Assembly: GCF_000298235.1 (NCBI RefSeq)
Contig: NZ_BAHE01000020.1
Span: forward strand, 115,349-179,348
DNA: 64,000 nt
Direction: 5' to 3'
Source of the DNA: Gordonia namibiensis NBRC 108229
Lineage (GTDB): Bacteria > Actinomycetota > Actinomycetes > Mycobacteriales > Mycobacteriaceae
The translations under genes and the position numbers were made by a program. The notes under the pieces are model-generated. The model was not told the origin of the DNA. It was given only the letters and a program-made list of their open reading frames with translations, and made no database searches. Within the stretch, counting starts at the first letter, position 1, and each line of letters opens with the position of its first letter. Shown here piece by piece: positions 1 to 8,757 of the stretch.

Positions 1-2
1 TG

Positions 3-1127
3 CCGTCGTTCATCGAGGTCCAGAACGCGTTGCACACAGACGCCACGCATGTGCAGCTGACGCTGACCGCGTTCCTGATCGGTGTGGGCGTGGGCCAGGT
101 CATCTGGGGACCGATCTCGGACCGGTTCGGTCGGCGACTCCCGCTCGTCATCGGCTCGGCCGGTGCGGTCATCGCCGGTGTGGTGGTGGTCGCGGCGCCG
201 AACATCGAGGTGCTGATCGGTGCCCGATTCGTGCAGGCGCTCGCGGCGGCATCGGGAATGGTGATCGCCCGCGCGGTGATCGCCGACCTCCTCCGCGGCT
301 TCGCCGGTGCCCGGTCGATGACGCTGATGATGAGCATCCAGAGTCTCGCGCCGGTCGTCGCACCGCTCGTGGGAGGCGTTCTGGCGGGCCATGTTCCGTG
401 GCGCGGCATCCTCGCGGTGATCCTGGCGACCGCAGTGCTGCAGCTGATCGGCGCGGTCACCTCGGTGCCGGAGACCCTGCCGCAGGCGAGTCGCGCACCA
501 CGACTTCGGTTCGGGGACCTGCTCGGTCGGTTGAGGCGCCCGGCATTCATGGCCTACGTGCTGACGCAGGCCTTCGCGTTCGGGGCACTGATGGCGTACA
601 TCTCCAGCTCGTCGTTCGTCTACCAGAACGTCATCGGGACGTCGGAGCTGGTGTACGGCTGCGCCTTTGCGGCCAATGCCCTCGGAATGATGGGCGGCGG
701 ACTGATCTCGTCGAGGCTGGCGCGTCGGCAGATCCACCCCGCGACGACCATCAAGTGCAGCCTGCCCGTACTGATCCTCGCCGCATTCGGGGTGCTCGGC
801 GCAGCGGTGTCGCCGGTGCCCGCCCTGCTCGTCGTCCCGTTGTTCGTGCTCGCGACGGCGATCGGCTTCATCTTCGGCAATGCGGCCGCTCTTGCGATGG
901 AACATACCCACGACGCCGCCGGCGCCGGCAGTGCCCTGCTCGGCGGGATCATGTTCCTCGTCGGCGGAGCGCTGTCCCCGCTCGGCGGCCTCGCCGGTGA
1001 CGACACCGCGGTCCCGATGGCCTGCATCATGATCGCCTCGTCGATCCTTGCGGCCGTCTGCTTCACGATCGCCCGGCGGTACGTCGTCCGCAACCCGGAA
1101 TCCGAGGCAGCGTTCGCGAACGCTTGA
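3..1127 (+). CDS. Bcr/CflA-family MFS drug exporter (5' end cut by window)
   Basis: Proton-driven inner-membrane exporter of the 12-helix major facilitator superfamily, closest in style to Bcr/CflA multidrug pumps. The reading frame is open to the left edge, so the gene starts outside the window; the first ATG inside is at 30. The loop after the second visible helix carries the MFS motif A (GPISDRFGRR), and hydrophobic segments alternate along the visible 374 residues. Only some 10-40 N-terminal residues should be missing from the usual length of about 400. It ends 15 bp before a convergent methyltransferase gene. Substrate cannot be told from sequence. Confidence 0.85.
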   Translation, partial: PSFIEVQNALHTDATHVQLTLTAFLIGVGVGQVIWGPISDRFGRRLPLVIGSAGAVIAGVVVVAAPNIEVLIGARFVQALAAASGMVIARAVIADLLRGFAGARSMTLMMSIQSLAPVVAPLVGGVLAGHVPWRGILAVILATAVLQLIGAVTSVPETLPQASRAPRLRFGDLLGRLRRPAFMAYVLTQAFAFGALMAYISSSSFVYQNVIGTSELVYGCAFAANALGMMGGGLISSRLARRQIHPATTIKCSLPVLILAAFGVLGAAVSPVPALLVVPLFVLATAIGFIFGNAAALAMEHTHDAAGAGSALLGGIMFLVGGALSPLGGLAGDDTAVPMACIMIASSILAAVCFTIARRYVVRNPESEAAFANA

Positions 1128-1142
1128 GCCGAGCCGGAGGGT

Positions 1143-1958
1143 TCACACGACGGTGAGCACCGCCTGCAGATACTCCCACTCCATGTGGCCGTCGGTGATG
1201 TACCGGTCGGCGAGCTCGGCGATGGCGGTGTCGAGTGCGGCGACCCGGGTCGGGTCGTCGGCGATGTTGCGGAAGGTCACGATCGTCGGGCCGTAGTGCG
1301 CCTTGAAGAAGTCCCGGAAGGCGGCGCCGTCGGGGAACTCATCGATCCTCACGGTAGTGGTGGTGAACCGGTGATCGGTCACGCAGCCGTCGAACAGGGA
1401 TCGCACGTGGTCGGTGCTGCCCCAGAGCGGGCCGGGCTGTGCACCGGGAGGCGGTGGCGGTGCGTATGGCTTCATGACACCGAACAACTCGCCGATGAAA
1501 CCGGTTGGCGTCCAGTTGATCAGGCCGATCCGTCCGCCGGGTCGGACGACGCGGACGAGTTCATCGGCGCACTTCTGGTGGTTCGGCGCAAACATGACGC
1601 CGACGCAGGAGGTCGCGATGTCGAAGTCGTCCTCATCGAACGGGAGATCCTCGGCATCAGCGGTGCGCCAGGTGATGCCGAGATCCTTGTGCCGTGCCTC
1701 GCCGGTCTCCAACAGCTCGGGCGTCAGATCAGTGGCGACGACGTGACCGCCGGCCCGGGCCGCGGGAACCGCGACGTTGCCGGCACCGGCCGCGACGTCG
1801 AGGACCTTCTCGCCGGTCTGGATGTGCAAGGCGTCGACGAGGCGCCTGCCCAGAGGCGCGATCAGATCGGCGACGGCGGGGTAGTCACCCGCCGCCCACA
1901 GCTTGCGGTGCTTGGCCTTGATCTCGGCGTCGAACGGGGTGGGGTGGATCGTGGTCAT
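1143..1958 (-). CDS. class I SAM-dependent methyltransferase
   Basis: Soluble methyltransferase of 271 residues with the Rossmann SAM-binding glycine motif (LDVAAGAGN, about residues 53-61) and an acidic strand-2 residue in ATDLTPE. The layout is that of the UbiE/COQ5-like Methyltransf_11 group. The ATG at 1958 has GAGGA seven bases upstream. It is divergent from an HxlR regulator 164 bp away, a common regulator-target pairing in actinobacteria. The methyl acceptor is unknown; small-molecule detoxification or secondary metabolism is only inference. Confidence 0.8.
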   Translation of the reverse strand: MTTIHPTPFDAEIKAKHRKLWAAGDYPAVADLIAPLGRRLVDALHIQTGEKVLDVAAGAGNVAVPAARAGGHVVATDLTPELLETGEARHKDLGITWRTADAEDLPFDEDDFDIATSCVGVMFAPNHQKCADELVRVVRPGGRIGLINWTPTGFIGELFGVMKPYAPPPPPGAQPGPLWGSTDHVRSLFDGCVTDHRFTTTTVRIDEFPDGAAFRDFFKAHYGPTIVTFRNIADDPTRVAALDTAIAELADRYITDGHMEWEYLQAVLTVV

Positions 1959-2031
1959 GGTGAATCCTCGTGCTCGTGGTGTCTTCGGACATCTCGAGCT
2001 TCCGCCGTCCCGGCCACTTCTCTCCAGACCA

Positions 2032-2067
2032 ACATCTGTACCGGAGCCGGTTCACATTCTGTACTGG
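2032..2067. promoter_or_regulatory. direct repeat ACATNTGTACYGG, likely HxlR operator
   Basis: Two near-identical copies, ACATCTGTACCGG (2032-2044) and ACATTCTGTACTGG (2054-2067), lie 22 bp apart, two helical turns, in the divergent methyltransferase/HxlR interval. GTAC-containing pairs are typical of HxlR sites. The regulator assignment is inferred from position. Confidence 0.4.
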
Positions 2068-2122
2068 TCAACGGGGTGCGGTGGGTGTGTACTTGGAGTC
2101 GACGACGTGAGGGAGGATTGCG

Positions 2123-2797
2123 ATGACGTCGTACGGACAGTTCTGCCCCGTTGCGAAGGCGATGGAGTTGCTCGACGAACGCTGGACGATTCTGATAATT
2201 CGCGAAATGCTCCTGGGGAGTAGGCATTTCAACGAACTTCGACGCGGGGTGCCGAAGATGTCATCGGCGCTCCTGACCAAGCGATTACGCAGTCTGGAAC
2301 GCGCCGGGGTGGTCCGCAGATCGGAGGTCGGTGGTCGTTCGGTGTACACCCTGACGGCCATGGGGCAAGGACTCATGCCGGTGGTGGATGCGCTGAGCGA
2401 GTGGGGAATTCGCTGGGTCGGTGAGCTCGGCGACGCCGACCTCGATCCTCACCTGCTGATGTGGGACATGCGACGGACCATTCCGATCGACCGCTGGCCG
2501 CGTCGAAGGACCATGGTGCAGTTCGTCTTTCGCGATGTGATCGGCAAGTCGCGATCCTGGTGGCTGGTCGTGTCGGCCGGCGACGCCCAGGTATGCGACT
2601 TCGACCCGGGGTACGAGGTGGACGCAACGGTCGAAACGGACCTGCGGACTCTCACCGAGATCTGGCGCGGAGACACCGACTGGCGCTGTGCGCTCACCGA
2701 GAGCCGTGTCGACATCCACGCGCTCGCCGACGTCGCCCGCGAGATCCCGTCATGGATCGGGCAGGGCCTCTCGGCGGCCATCCCGCGTCCCGCGTGA
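2123..2797 (+). CDS. HxlR-family transcriptional regulator with C-terminal SCP2-like domain
   Basis: A 224-residue protein. Residues 1-95 form the HxlR winged helix: the early FCPVAKAMELLDERWTILI segment contains the conserved cysteine, and the W-T-x-LI-IREML helix and the wing GGRSVYTLTAMG follow. The remaining 120 residues resemble the SCP2/sterol-transfer-like extension seen in long actinobacterial HxlR proteins, which may bind a hydrophobic ligand. AGGGAGGA lies nine bases upstream of the ATG. It is probably autoregulated and controls the divergent methyltransferase. Effector unknown. Confidence 0.85.
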   Translation: MTSYGQFCPVAKAMELLDERWTILIIREMLLGSRHFNELRRGVPKMSSALLTKRLRSLERAGVVRRSEVGGRSVYTLTAMGQGLMPVVDALSEWGIRWVGELGDADLDPHLLMWDMRRTIPIDRWPRRRTMVQFVFRDVIGKSRSWWLVVSAGDAQVCDFDPGYEVDATVETDLRTLTEIWRGDTDWRCALTESRVDIHALADVAREIPSWIGQGLSAAIPRPA

Positions 2798-2798
2798 A

Positions 2799-3782
2799 TC
2801 AGCGCAGTCCGACCGACCGCATCAGGATCGGCCAGGAGACAGCCAGCTCGTCCTTCCAGTAGCCCCACTTGTGGGTGCCGCTGGGTCGCAGGTTGGAGGT
2901 GTACGGGATGCCGAGGCGCTTCAGGCGATTGCTCATCTGCCCGGTGCAGGTCCAGCTGCCGAACTCGCCGATCATGCCCTGGAGGGTCTCGTCGATCGGG
3001 TCGGCGAGCAGGTTGTTGTACTTCCCGGGTAGACCGTTGCCCGACGACATGTAGATGGTCTTGCCGCGCAGCTTCTCCGCGTTGACGTAGGGATCGTGGG
3101 CGCTCCACTCGGGGTCGCCCATCGGGCCCCACATGTTGTCCGCGTTACCGCCGCCGCGGCTCACGTCCCACCGGGTGAGCAGCTGGTTCTGGGGGCTCGA
3201 GATGTTGGCGCAGTCGCTGTAACCGGCCACCCCGCTGTAGAGCGCCGGGCGGCGTGTGGCGAGTGTGAGGGCAGCGACCCCGCCCATCGACGCCCCGGCG
3301 ATGGCGTTGCGACCGTTGCCGCCGTATTCCCCGTCGATCAGCGGGGGTAGCTCCTCGGTCAGGAACGTCTCGTACATGTACTTCTTGCCGACGCCGGGAT
3401 CGACTGCGCGCCAGTCGGTGTAATAACTGTGCGGATCGCCGACCGGCGTCACGACGTTGAGCTTCTCGCCGGCGGCCAACTGCTGCAAATTCGTCATCGC
3501 GTACCAGCCGGACTCCTCGTCGTGCGCTTCGGCGCCGTCGAGCATGTACAGCGTCGGCCGCTTGGCGTCCCCGGCCGCATGCTGGACGTCGACGGTGATC
3601 TCGCGACCCATCGACGGCGACCAGATCTGCAGGCGCTCACGGCCGTCGAAGGCGGCCGAGGAGACGATGCGAGCGGTGTTGTCGTCGGCGACGGCGGACG
3701 GGACTCCCGGGGTGAGTACAAGCGCGACGAGCAACGTTCCGACCGCGGCAAGTACTCCGGTCACCGTGCGGTGTCGTCGCAT
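2799..3782 (-). CDS. secreted antigen-85-like esterase / mycolyltransferase
   Basis: A 327-residue exported alpha/beta hydrolase. Residues 1-32 are a signal peptide (RRHR, hydrophobic core, PSAVA). The nucleophile elbow is GASMGG (Ser165) and the C-terminal His lies in SGTHKWGYW, the arrangement of the Ag85/esterase D family that transfers mycolates to trehalose or arabinogalactan outside the membrane. Whether this copy is a mycolyltransferase or a simple esterase is not decidable here. A paralogue with the same elbow and C-terminal motif lies at 8758-9753. The gene is convergent with the HxlR gene, one base apart. Confidence 0.85.
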   Translation of the reverse strand: MRRHRTVTGVLAAVGTLLVALVLTPGVPSAVADDNTARIVSSAAFDGRERLQIWSPSMGREITVDVQHAAGDAKRPTLYMLDGAEAHDEESGWYAMTNLQQLAAGEKLNVVTPVGDPHSYYTDWRAVDPGVGKKYMYETFLTEELPPLIDGEYGGNGRNAIAGASMGGVAALTLATRRPALYSGVAGYSDCANISSPQNQLLTRWDVSRGGGNADNMWGPMGDPEWSAHDPYVNAEKLRGKTIYMSSGNGLPGKYNNLLADPIDETLQGMIGEFGSWTCTGQMSNRLKRLGIPYTSNLRPSGTHKWGYWKDELAVSWPILMRSVGLR

Positions 3783-3902
3783 GCGGCAGCCCCTGTCCTC
3801 GGTCGGTCGATCCGTCGAGTATGGGGCAGGTGTGACGGAAGGGGCAGGTGTTGTGATCGGATCGCAACGACGGGCATCAAATGCGCCCCGCCGCAGCCAC
3901 AG

Positions 3903-4703
3903 CTAGGCGATGTCGCGACGCAGCGTCGTGTACCGGCCGATCAGCGCGGACACGGCGATGTAGGCGAGCATCACGAGAGCGCCGGCCCACTGCGGGAGCA
4001 GATCCCCGGCACCTTCACCCATACTGGCGTAGAAACTCGTGCCGACCAGGGCGTCGGCCGCCGAGCCGGGTAGGAACTTCGAGACCGATGCGGTGGCGTC
4101 GAACGCTGCCAGGGCGAGTCGGGCGATCGGCTCGACGAGCTGGGTGAACGCCAGCAAGATGACGATCGCGGCCACCTGGTTGGAGACCACCGCGCCGAAG
4201 GCGACGCCCAGCGCCGTCCACAGCACCATCACGAGCATCGACAGGACGATGACCTCGATGGTCGACGCGTCGCCGAGATACGCGCCGTCGCCGACCAGGG
4301 TGAGGAGCGGGGCGGCCGTCGCCACGACCGCGAGTGTGCCGAGGATGCCGTACAGCGCGCCGATCGGGATACCCGCGATCAGCTTGGCCAGCAACAGGAC
4401 TCCGCGTCGTGGCTCCACCAGGAGGCTGGCGGTGATGGTCTTGTGGCGGAACTCGCCCGTCATCGCCAGACTGCCGATGACGAGCGCGAAGACGTAACCG
4501 ATCGGTGAGGTCAGCGCGTAGATCGAACGGGCGAGGTCGCCGCCGGAGAGCAACACCGGCTGGTTCATCGCGCTCTCGGAGTTCAGCGAAAAGGCAAGCA
4601 CCGCACCGATGAAGGCCAGATACCCGACCATCGCGACGAGCAGCACCCACCACATCCGGGTCGAGACGAACTTGCGGTATTCCGCGACCAGCGCCGCCCT
4701 CAT
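3903..4703 (-). CDS. ABC-2 type exporter, membrane subunit
   Basis: A 266-residue polytopic protein with about six hydrophobic segments, an N-terminal cytoplasmic stretch (AALVAEYRKFVSTRMWW) and the conserved early GEFRHKTI loop (residues about 84-91) of ABC-2 permeases. It overlaps the ATPase gene by ATGA, so the two are translationally coupled and form one transporter. Such pairs usually export drugs, lipids or peptides. Substrate unknown. Confidence 0.85.
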   Translation of the reverse strand: MRAALVAEYRKFVSTRMWWVLLVAMVGYLAFIGAVLAFSLNSESAMNQPVLLSGGDLARSIYALTSPIGYVFALVIGSLAMTGEFRHKTITASLLVEPRRGVLLLAKLIAGIPIGALYGILGTLAVVATAAPLLTLVGDGAYLGDASTIEVIVLSMLVMVLWTALGVAFGAVVSNQVAAIVILLAFTQLVEPIARLALAAFDATASVSKFLPGSAADALVGTSFYASMGEGAGDLLPQWAGALVMLAYIAVSALIGRYTTLRRDIA

Positions 4704-5614
4704 CGCACAGCTCCCATCGACGGCGTGGCCGAACCGGTCAGCTGCAGGAAGACGGTCTCGAGATCGGCTCCGGCGTCGGCGAGTTCGTGCAGCTCGATGC
4801 CGGCACCGAAGGCCGCGGAGCCGACGGTGGCGGTGTCGACGCCGTGGACGCGGAAACCTCCGGGGGCGTCCTCGATCTGCCAGTTGCGCTCGCGCGCCAG
4901 TGCCACGAACGACGCGGGGCTCGGGGTGCGGACCCCGACCGCGTGGACGGCCAGGCCCTCGAAGTCGGTCAGCGTCGACGCGCGGATCAGCCGGCCGTTG
5001 CCGATGACCACCACATCGTCGACCGTGCTACGCACCTCTGCCAGAACATGACTGGACAACAACACCGTCCGCCCCTCGCGGGCCAGCGACCGCAGCAGCC
5101 CGCGCAGCCAGACGATGCCCTGTGGATCGAGACCGTTCGCCGGCTCGTCGAGAATGATGACGCGGGGATCGCCGAGCAGCGCCGTCGCCAGGCCCAGCCG
5201 CTGCCGCATCCCCATCGAGTAGCCGCCGACTCGGCGATCTGCAGCCGCGGTCAGTCCCACGTAGTCGAGGACCTCTTTGCACCGGGCCTTCGAGACACCC
5301 ACCTGCGGTGCGAGCGCGGTGAGATGGCCGAGCCCCGTGCGGCCCGGGTGGAAGCTCGACGCCTCCAATGCTGCCCCGACCTCCTGTGCGGGACGGCGGA
5401 TCTGCCGGTATGGGCGGTCGCCGATGAGCGCGCGTCCCGCTGTCGGCTCGACGAGCCCCAACAGCATCCGGAGCGTGGTCGTCTTGCCCGAACCGTTCGG
5501 ACCGAGGAAACCGGTCACGCGCCCCGGCGCGACCGTGAAGGACAGATCGTCGACCGCGGTGACCGCGCCGAAGCGCTTGGTCAATCCATCGATCGTGATG
5601 GCAGGGGAGTTCAA
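4700..5614 (-). CDS. ABC-2 type exporter, ATP-binding subunit
   Basis: A 304-residue ATPase if started at TTG 5614. It has Walker A GPNGSGKT (residues 38-45), signature YSMGMRQRLGLA, Walker B VIILDEP and the H-loop LLSSHVL. The C-terminal 90 residues are the extension typical of drug-resistance ABC ATPases. The frame stays open to 5674, but that would overlap the CorA-type gene by 50 bp. TTG 5614 lies 7 bp after the CorA stop and gives the usual short N-terminus (NSPAITIDGLTKRFG). No strong ribosome site precedes it, so expression probably depends on upstream translation. Confidence 0.85.
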   Translation of the reverse strand: MNSPAITIDGLTKRFGAVTAVDDLSFTVAPGRVTGFLGPNGSGKTTTLRMLLGLVEPTAGRALIGDRPYRQIRRPAQEVGAALEASSFHPGRTGLGHLTALAPQVGVSKARCKEVLDYVGLTAAADRRVGGYSMGMRQRLGLATALLGDPRVIILDEPANGLDPQGIVWLRGLLRSLAREGRTVLLSSHVLAEVRSTVDDVVVIGNGRLIRASTLTDFEGLAVHAVGVRTPSPASFVALARERNWQIEDAPGGFRVHGVDTATVGSAAFGAGIELHELADAGADLETVFLQLTGSATPSMGAVR

Positions 5615-5621
5615 CGTCGTG

Positions 5622-6726
5622 TCACAACCAATCGCGGCGTCGGAAGGAGATGTAGAGACCCAGCACGACAACAACTATCAAACAGATGCTCATGATGAAA
5701 CCGGCGTTGTCGAGATACCCCGGGAACAGCACGTTCTGTCCGTAGAAACCGGTGATCGCGGTCGGTACCGCGATGATCGCGGCCCAGGCGGTCAGCTTCT
5801 TCATCACGGTGTTCAGCCGCGCGTCGGCGAGTGTCAGGCTCGTCTCGAAGACGGTGGTGATCATGTCCCGCAACGACTCCGTCCACTCGGTCGCGCGCAG
5901 GGCGTGGTCGTAGAGATCGGAGAAGTGGGGGGTCGAGTTCGGGCGGCGCGTGGTTCTCGAGACGACGCCGCTGGATGCCGGCGATCACCTCACGCATCGG
6001 CAGGACCACCCGTCGCAGCACGACGAGGTCTTTGCGCAGATCGTAGGTGCGGCGCTGGAGCTCCCGGCCCGGGACGCGCTCGTCGAAGAGCAGCGCCTCG
6101 AGGTCCTCGATCTCGTCGTCGAGCCGCTGCACAGCATCGAAATGCCCATCGACGACGACATCGAGTAGGCCGTGGACGAGCGCGCCCATGCCGTATTGCA
6201 TCGCGCCGCTCTCCGCCCAGCGGCGGACGACCTCGTCCATGTCGAAGTCCGGCGTCGGGCGCACGGTGATCAGGACGTTCCGTTTGATGAAGATCGAGAT
6301 CCGGTGGAGGTCGAACATCCGGGCGCGGCCGTTCGCCGACGGTCCGAAGTTCGTCGTGGGCTGGTCGTCCGCGACATCGTCGGCCTCGGTCTGACCGGCG
6401 TCGCCGTCGTGCAGGGCGATCGCGTAGACCATGACGAACGTGTGGCCGGAGTACATCACCGTCTTCACGCGTTCGGCCGCCGCCACGGTGTCCTCCACCG
6501 CGAAGGGATCGAGGTCGAGTTCGGAAGCGACCCTCGACAGGGTCTCGTGGGTCGGGCACTCGAGGTCGGCCCAGATGAGGGTGTCGGGATCGTCGGCATC
6601 GAGACAGTCCGAGATCGCGTCGATGTCGAAGCCGTCCACGGCTTCGCCGCCGCGCCACAGCTGGCCGCGTACCCGCTCGTTCGCGTGCTGTCCGGTGTCG
6701 GCCTCGGCGGAATCGGTCATGCCCAC
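5622..6726 (-). pseudogene. CorA-family divalent cation transporter, interrupted by a +1 frameshift
   Basis: Residues 1-265 read as a normal CorA cytoplasmic domain with coiled stalk (DDEIEDLEALLFDE, RRVVLPMREV). The frame then breaks at a run of six G on the plus strand (5927-5932); five would restore it. The other frame continues with the C-terminal part (MITTVFETSLTLAD), two helices with the pore-mouth motif YGQN (a GMN variant) and a basic tail RRRDW. Joined, the protein is about 367 residues, normal for actinobacterial CorA. This is either a recent null mutation, phase variation in the G tract, or a homopolymer error. The ABC exporter genes follow directly on the same strand. Confidence 0.8.
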
Positions 6727-6867
6727 ATCGTGTCAGCCCGGCCACTCGCGTGAGCCCAGGTGAGGAGATCACGGTCACCCAGGGGTGTCCGGAACCGCGG
6801 GTAGCATCGGAACCGGTGTTTGCGGAAACGGGGGCGCACCGATTCTCCCAGGTAAGGCGGCAGTGGC

Positions 6868-8103
6868 ATGGTCGAGTACGGCTCGAGAGGACAGGGGCGG
6901 ATGCCTGCGCGCAGCAGCGAGCAGATCCGGGAGTGGTGCGACCGGTCGGCACTGCCGGGTGAGCGCCGCGAGCTGTCCGACACCGCCGCGCTGCTCGTCG
7001 CGGCCGGTTACCTGACTCCCGGGGGCCGCGCGATCGTGGTGCGGAGGATCTCGACGGGCCGACCGATGCCGACGGTCCCCGCCGGTTTCGGTGACCTGCG
7101 CCGCCTGCAGCGCGCGATCGTCCAGCTCGAACACCAGCTGTCCAACCCGGTCGTCCCGAGTGTCGTGGGCGCGGTCATGCGCAACCGGCTGAACGGTCTC
7201 CAGCGACGCCGCGACGACGCACGCAAGCACATCGTGACCGCCAAGGGCGTCCTCGCCTCCGGAACGCGAGCGATCCGCCGCGAGCGCCGCGAGAACATCT
7301 ACCTCGAGATCGAGGAACGCGAACGGCTCTTCTCCGGCCTGCTGTGCACGCCGACCCCCAACGTGAACTCCTCGGGCTACGTCCGACGCGCGGGCACCGC
7401 GGCCATCGACCGCATCGCCGGCGTCGTCGGGCAGGTCGCCGCGAAGTCGGGCAACCCGCAGGCCGGGCAGTGGGCCGATCAGCTCCTGACCAACGGTCGC
7501 GACTCGGCGCAGGCAGGCGCCCCGCGGTCGGCGACCTTCGTCGACGGTTACGAGACCCTGCTGTTCATCGCCGGCCACTACTACGACCGCATCGTCGGCA
7601 ATCCCGCGTGGCGGTCGGACCACTTCGAGGTGCAGCGCACCCAGGTCAACCTGCATGCCGAGCTGGCCGAGATCGCCGCCGACGTGATCGCCCTACGCGC
7701 GGTCCGCATCGACCTCGACCGCGCGAAGCGCAACGGCGGATTCGACCGCACCTTCGCGGCCCAGATAGACCAGCGTGAGACGACGCTCCGCCCGGTGTGG
7801 AGTGAACTCATCGATCGCGTCCAGGCCCTCGGCGAGGTCGCGCACGTCGTCGAGTCGGCGGCCGTCGAACTCCAGGTGCTCGCCGAGTACAACAAGGCGA
7901 TGACCCTGGACGATCGCATCGACGCGCTGGTTGCGCGTTCGGGTGACCGGGAGATCTCGGTCGACAACGCCAAGCGTCTCAGCGAGCAGGTGCGCAGCGG
8001 TGAGGAGCAGCTTCGGATCTACCGGGATGTGTTGCAGGGCAACATCGCCCGGATCTCGCCGGCTGTACCGCGGGAGCTACCGGCCCGTTACGAGCCGTCG
8101 TGA
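6868..8103 (+). CDS. hypothetical helical protein, paralogue of the gene at 48331
   Basis: I do not recognise a named family. It has 411 residues (400 if the ATG at 6901 is used, which follows GAGAGGACAGGGGCGG). It is rich in Arg, Glu and Ala and predicted largely helical with no signal peptide or membrane segment. The C-terminal half contains NPAWRSDHFE, LHAELAEIAADVIALR and a helical stretch ending DDRIDALV. A similar order (HPAWKLDFF, LDGEVASIATAAAGLR) occurs in the membrane-anchored protein at 48331-49206, so the two are distant paralogues. It overlaps the convergent thioesterase gene by 27 bp. Confidence 0.7.
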   Translation: MVEYGSRGQGRMPARSSEQIREWCDRSALPGERRELSDTAALLVAAGYLTPGGRAIVVRRISTGRPMPTVPAGFGDLRRLQRAIVQLEHQLSNPVVPSVVGAVMRNRLNGLQRRRDDARKHIVTAKGVLASGTRAIRRERRENIYLEIEERERLFSGLLCTPTPNVNSSGYVRRAGTAAIDRIAGVVGQVAAKSGNPQAGQWADQLLTNGRDSAQAGAPRSATFVDGYETLLFIAGHYYDRIVGNPAWRSDHFEVQRTQVNLHAELAEIAADVIALRAVRIDLDRAKRNGGFDRTFAAQIDQRETTLRPVWSELIDRVQALGEVAHVVESAAVELQVLAEYNKAMTLDDRIDALVARSGDREISVDNAKRLSEQVRSGEEQLRIYRDVLQGNIARISPAVPRELPARYEPS

Positions 8104-8556
8104 CCAGGCCTGGAGATAGTCCTTCTCGCCGGGGCTGAGGCGGCGGAGCGTGTGTTTCTCCACGTCGACGACGGCCATCTGGGTGCTCGCCACGCACGCC
8201 GGGCGGCTCGACGGGTCGGCGTGTGCACCCCGGATCTCGTAGCCGATGGTGAAGTCGACCGAGCGGAAGTTCTTAATCCACATGCCGATTCGCAGCGGCG
8301 AGTCGTCGTGTCGGAGTTGGGCCTGGTACCGGATGTCGACGTGGACGATCATCGCGCTGGTGATCAGCGGGGCGTACTCCTCACCGGCGCTGAGGAGCCA
8401 TGCGATGCGCGCCTCTTCCATGAGGGTGACCATGCGCGCGTGGTTGATGTGCCCGAATGCGTCCATGTCCGACCACCGGACCCCGACCTCGGCGACGAAC
8501 GCGTATCCGTCGTCGGCGAGCCCGCCGTCCTCGACATCGGTCTTCGCTGCGTTCAT
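8077..8556 (-). CDS. hotdog-fold acyl-CoA thioesterase (4HBT type)
   Basis: A 159-residue single hotdog domain. The catalytic segment RWSDMDAFGHINHARM (residues 28-43) has the Asp and the GHxN signature of 4-hydroxybenzoyl-CoA-type thioesterases. Chosen start is ATG 8556 (MNAAKTDVED); the long open frame further upstream is antisense to the esterase gene and is not part of it. Expected to hydrolyse an acyl-CoA in the cytoplasm. The substrate range of these YbgC-like enzymes is broad. Confidence 0.85.
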   Translation of the reverse strand: MNAAKTDVEDGGLADDGYAFVAEVGVRWSDMDAFGHINHARMVTLMEEARIAWLLSAGEEYAPLITSAMIVHVDIRYQAQLRHDDSPLRIGMWIKNFRSVDFTIGYEIRGAHADPSSRPACVASTQMAVVDVEKHTLRRLSPGEKDYLQAWSRRLVTGR

Positions 8557-8757
8557 CGTCGACTTTCGCTCGGGGACAAAGAATGTGTGGCCCTTGGTAT
8601 CGGATCGGCCACTTTCGGCACGTCTCGCCGTGCCGACCGGCAGGTAGTCTGACAGTCTAGATGTCCGCCACGTGTCCGGAATGTTCGGCGCGGAGCAGTT
8701 GTATGGCGAACGGTGACTTCCGGTGCGGTCGGGGTTCTGCCGGGTAGGGAGTTTGAC

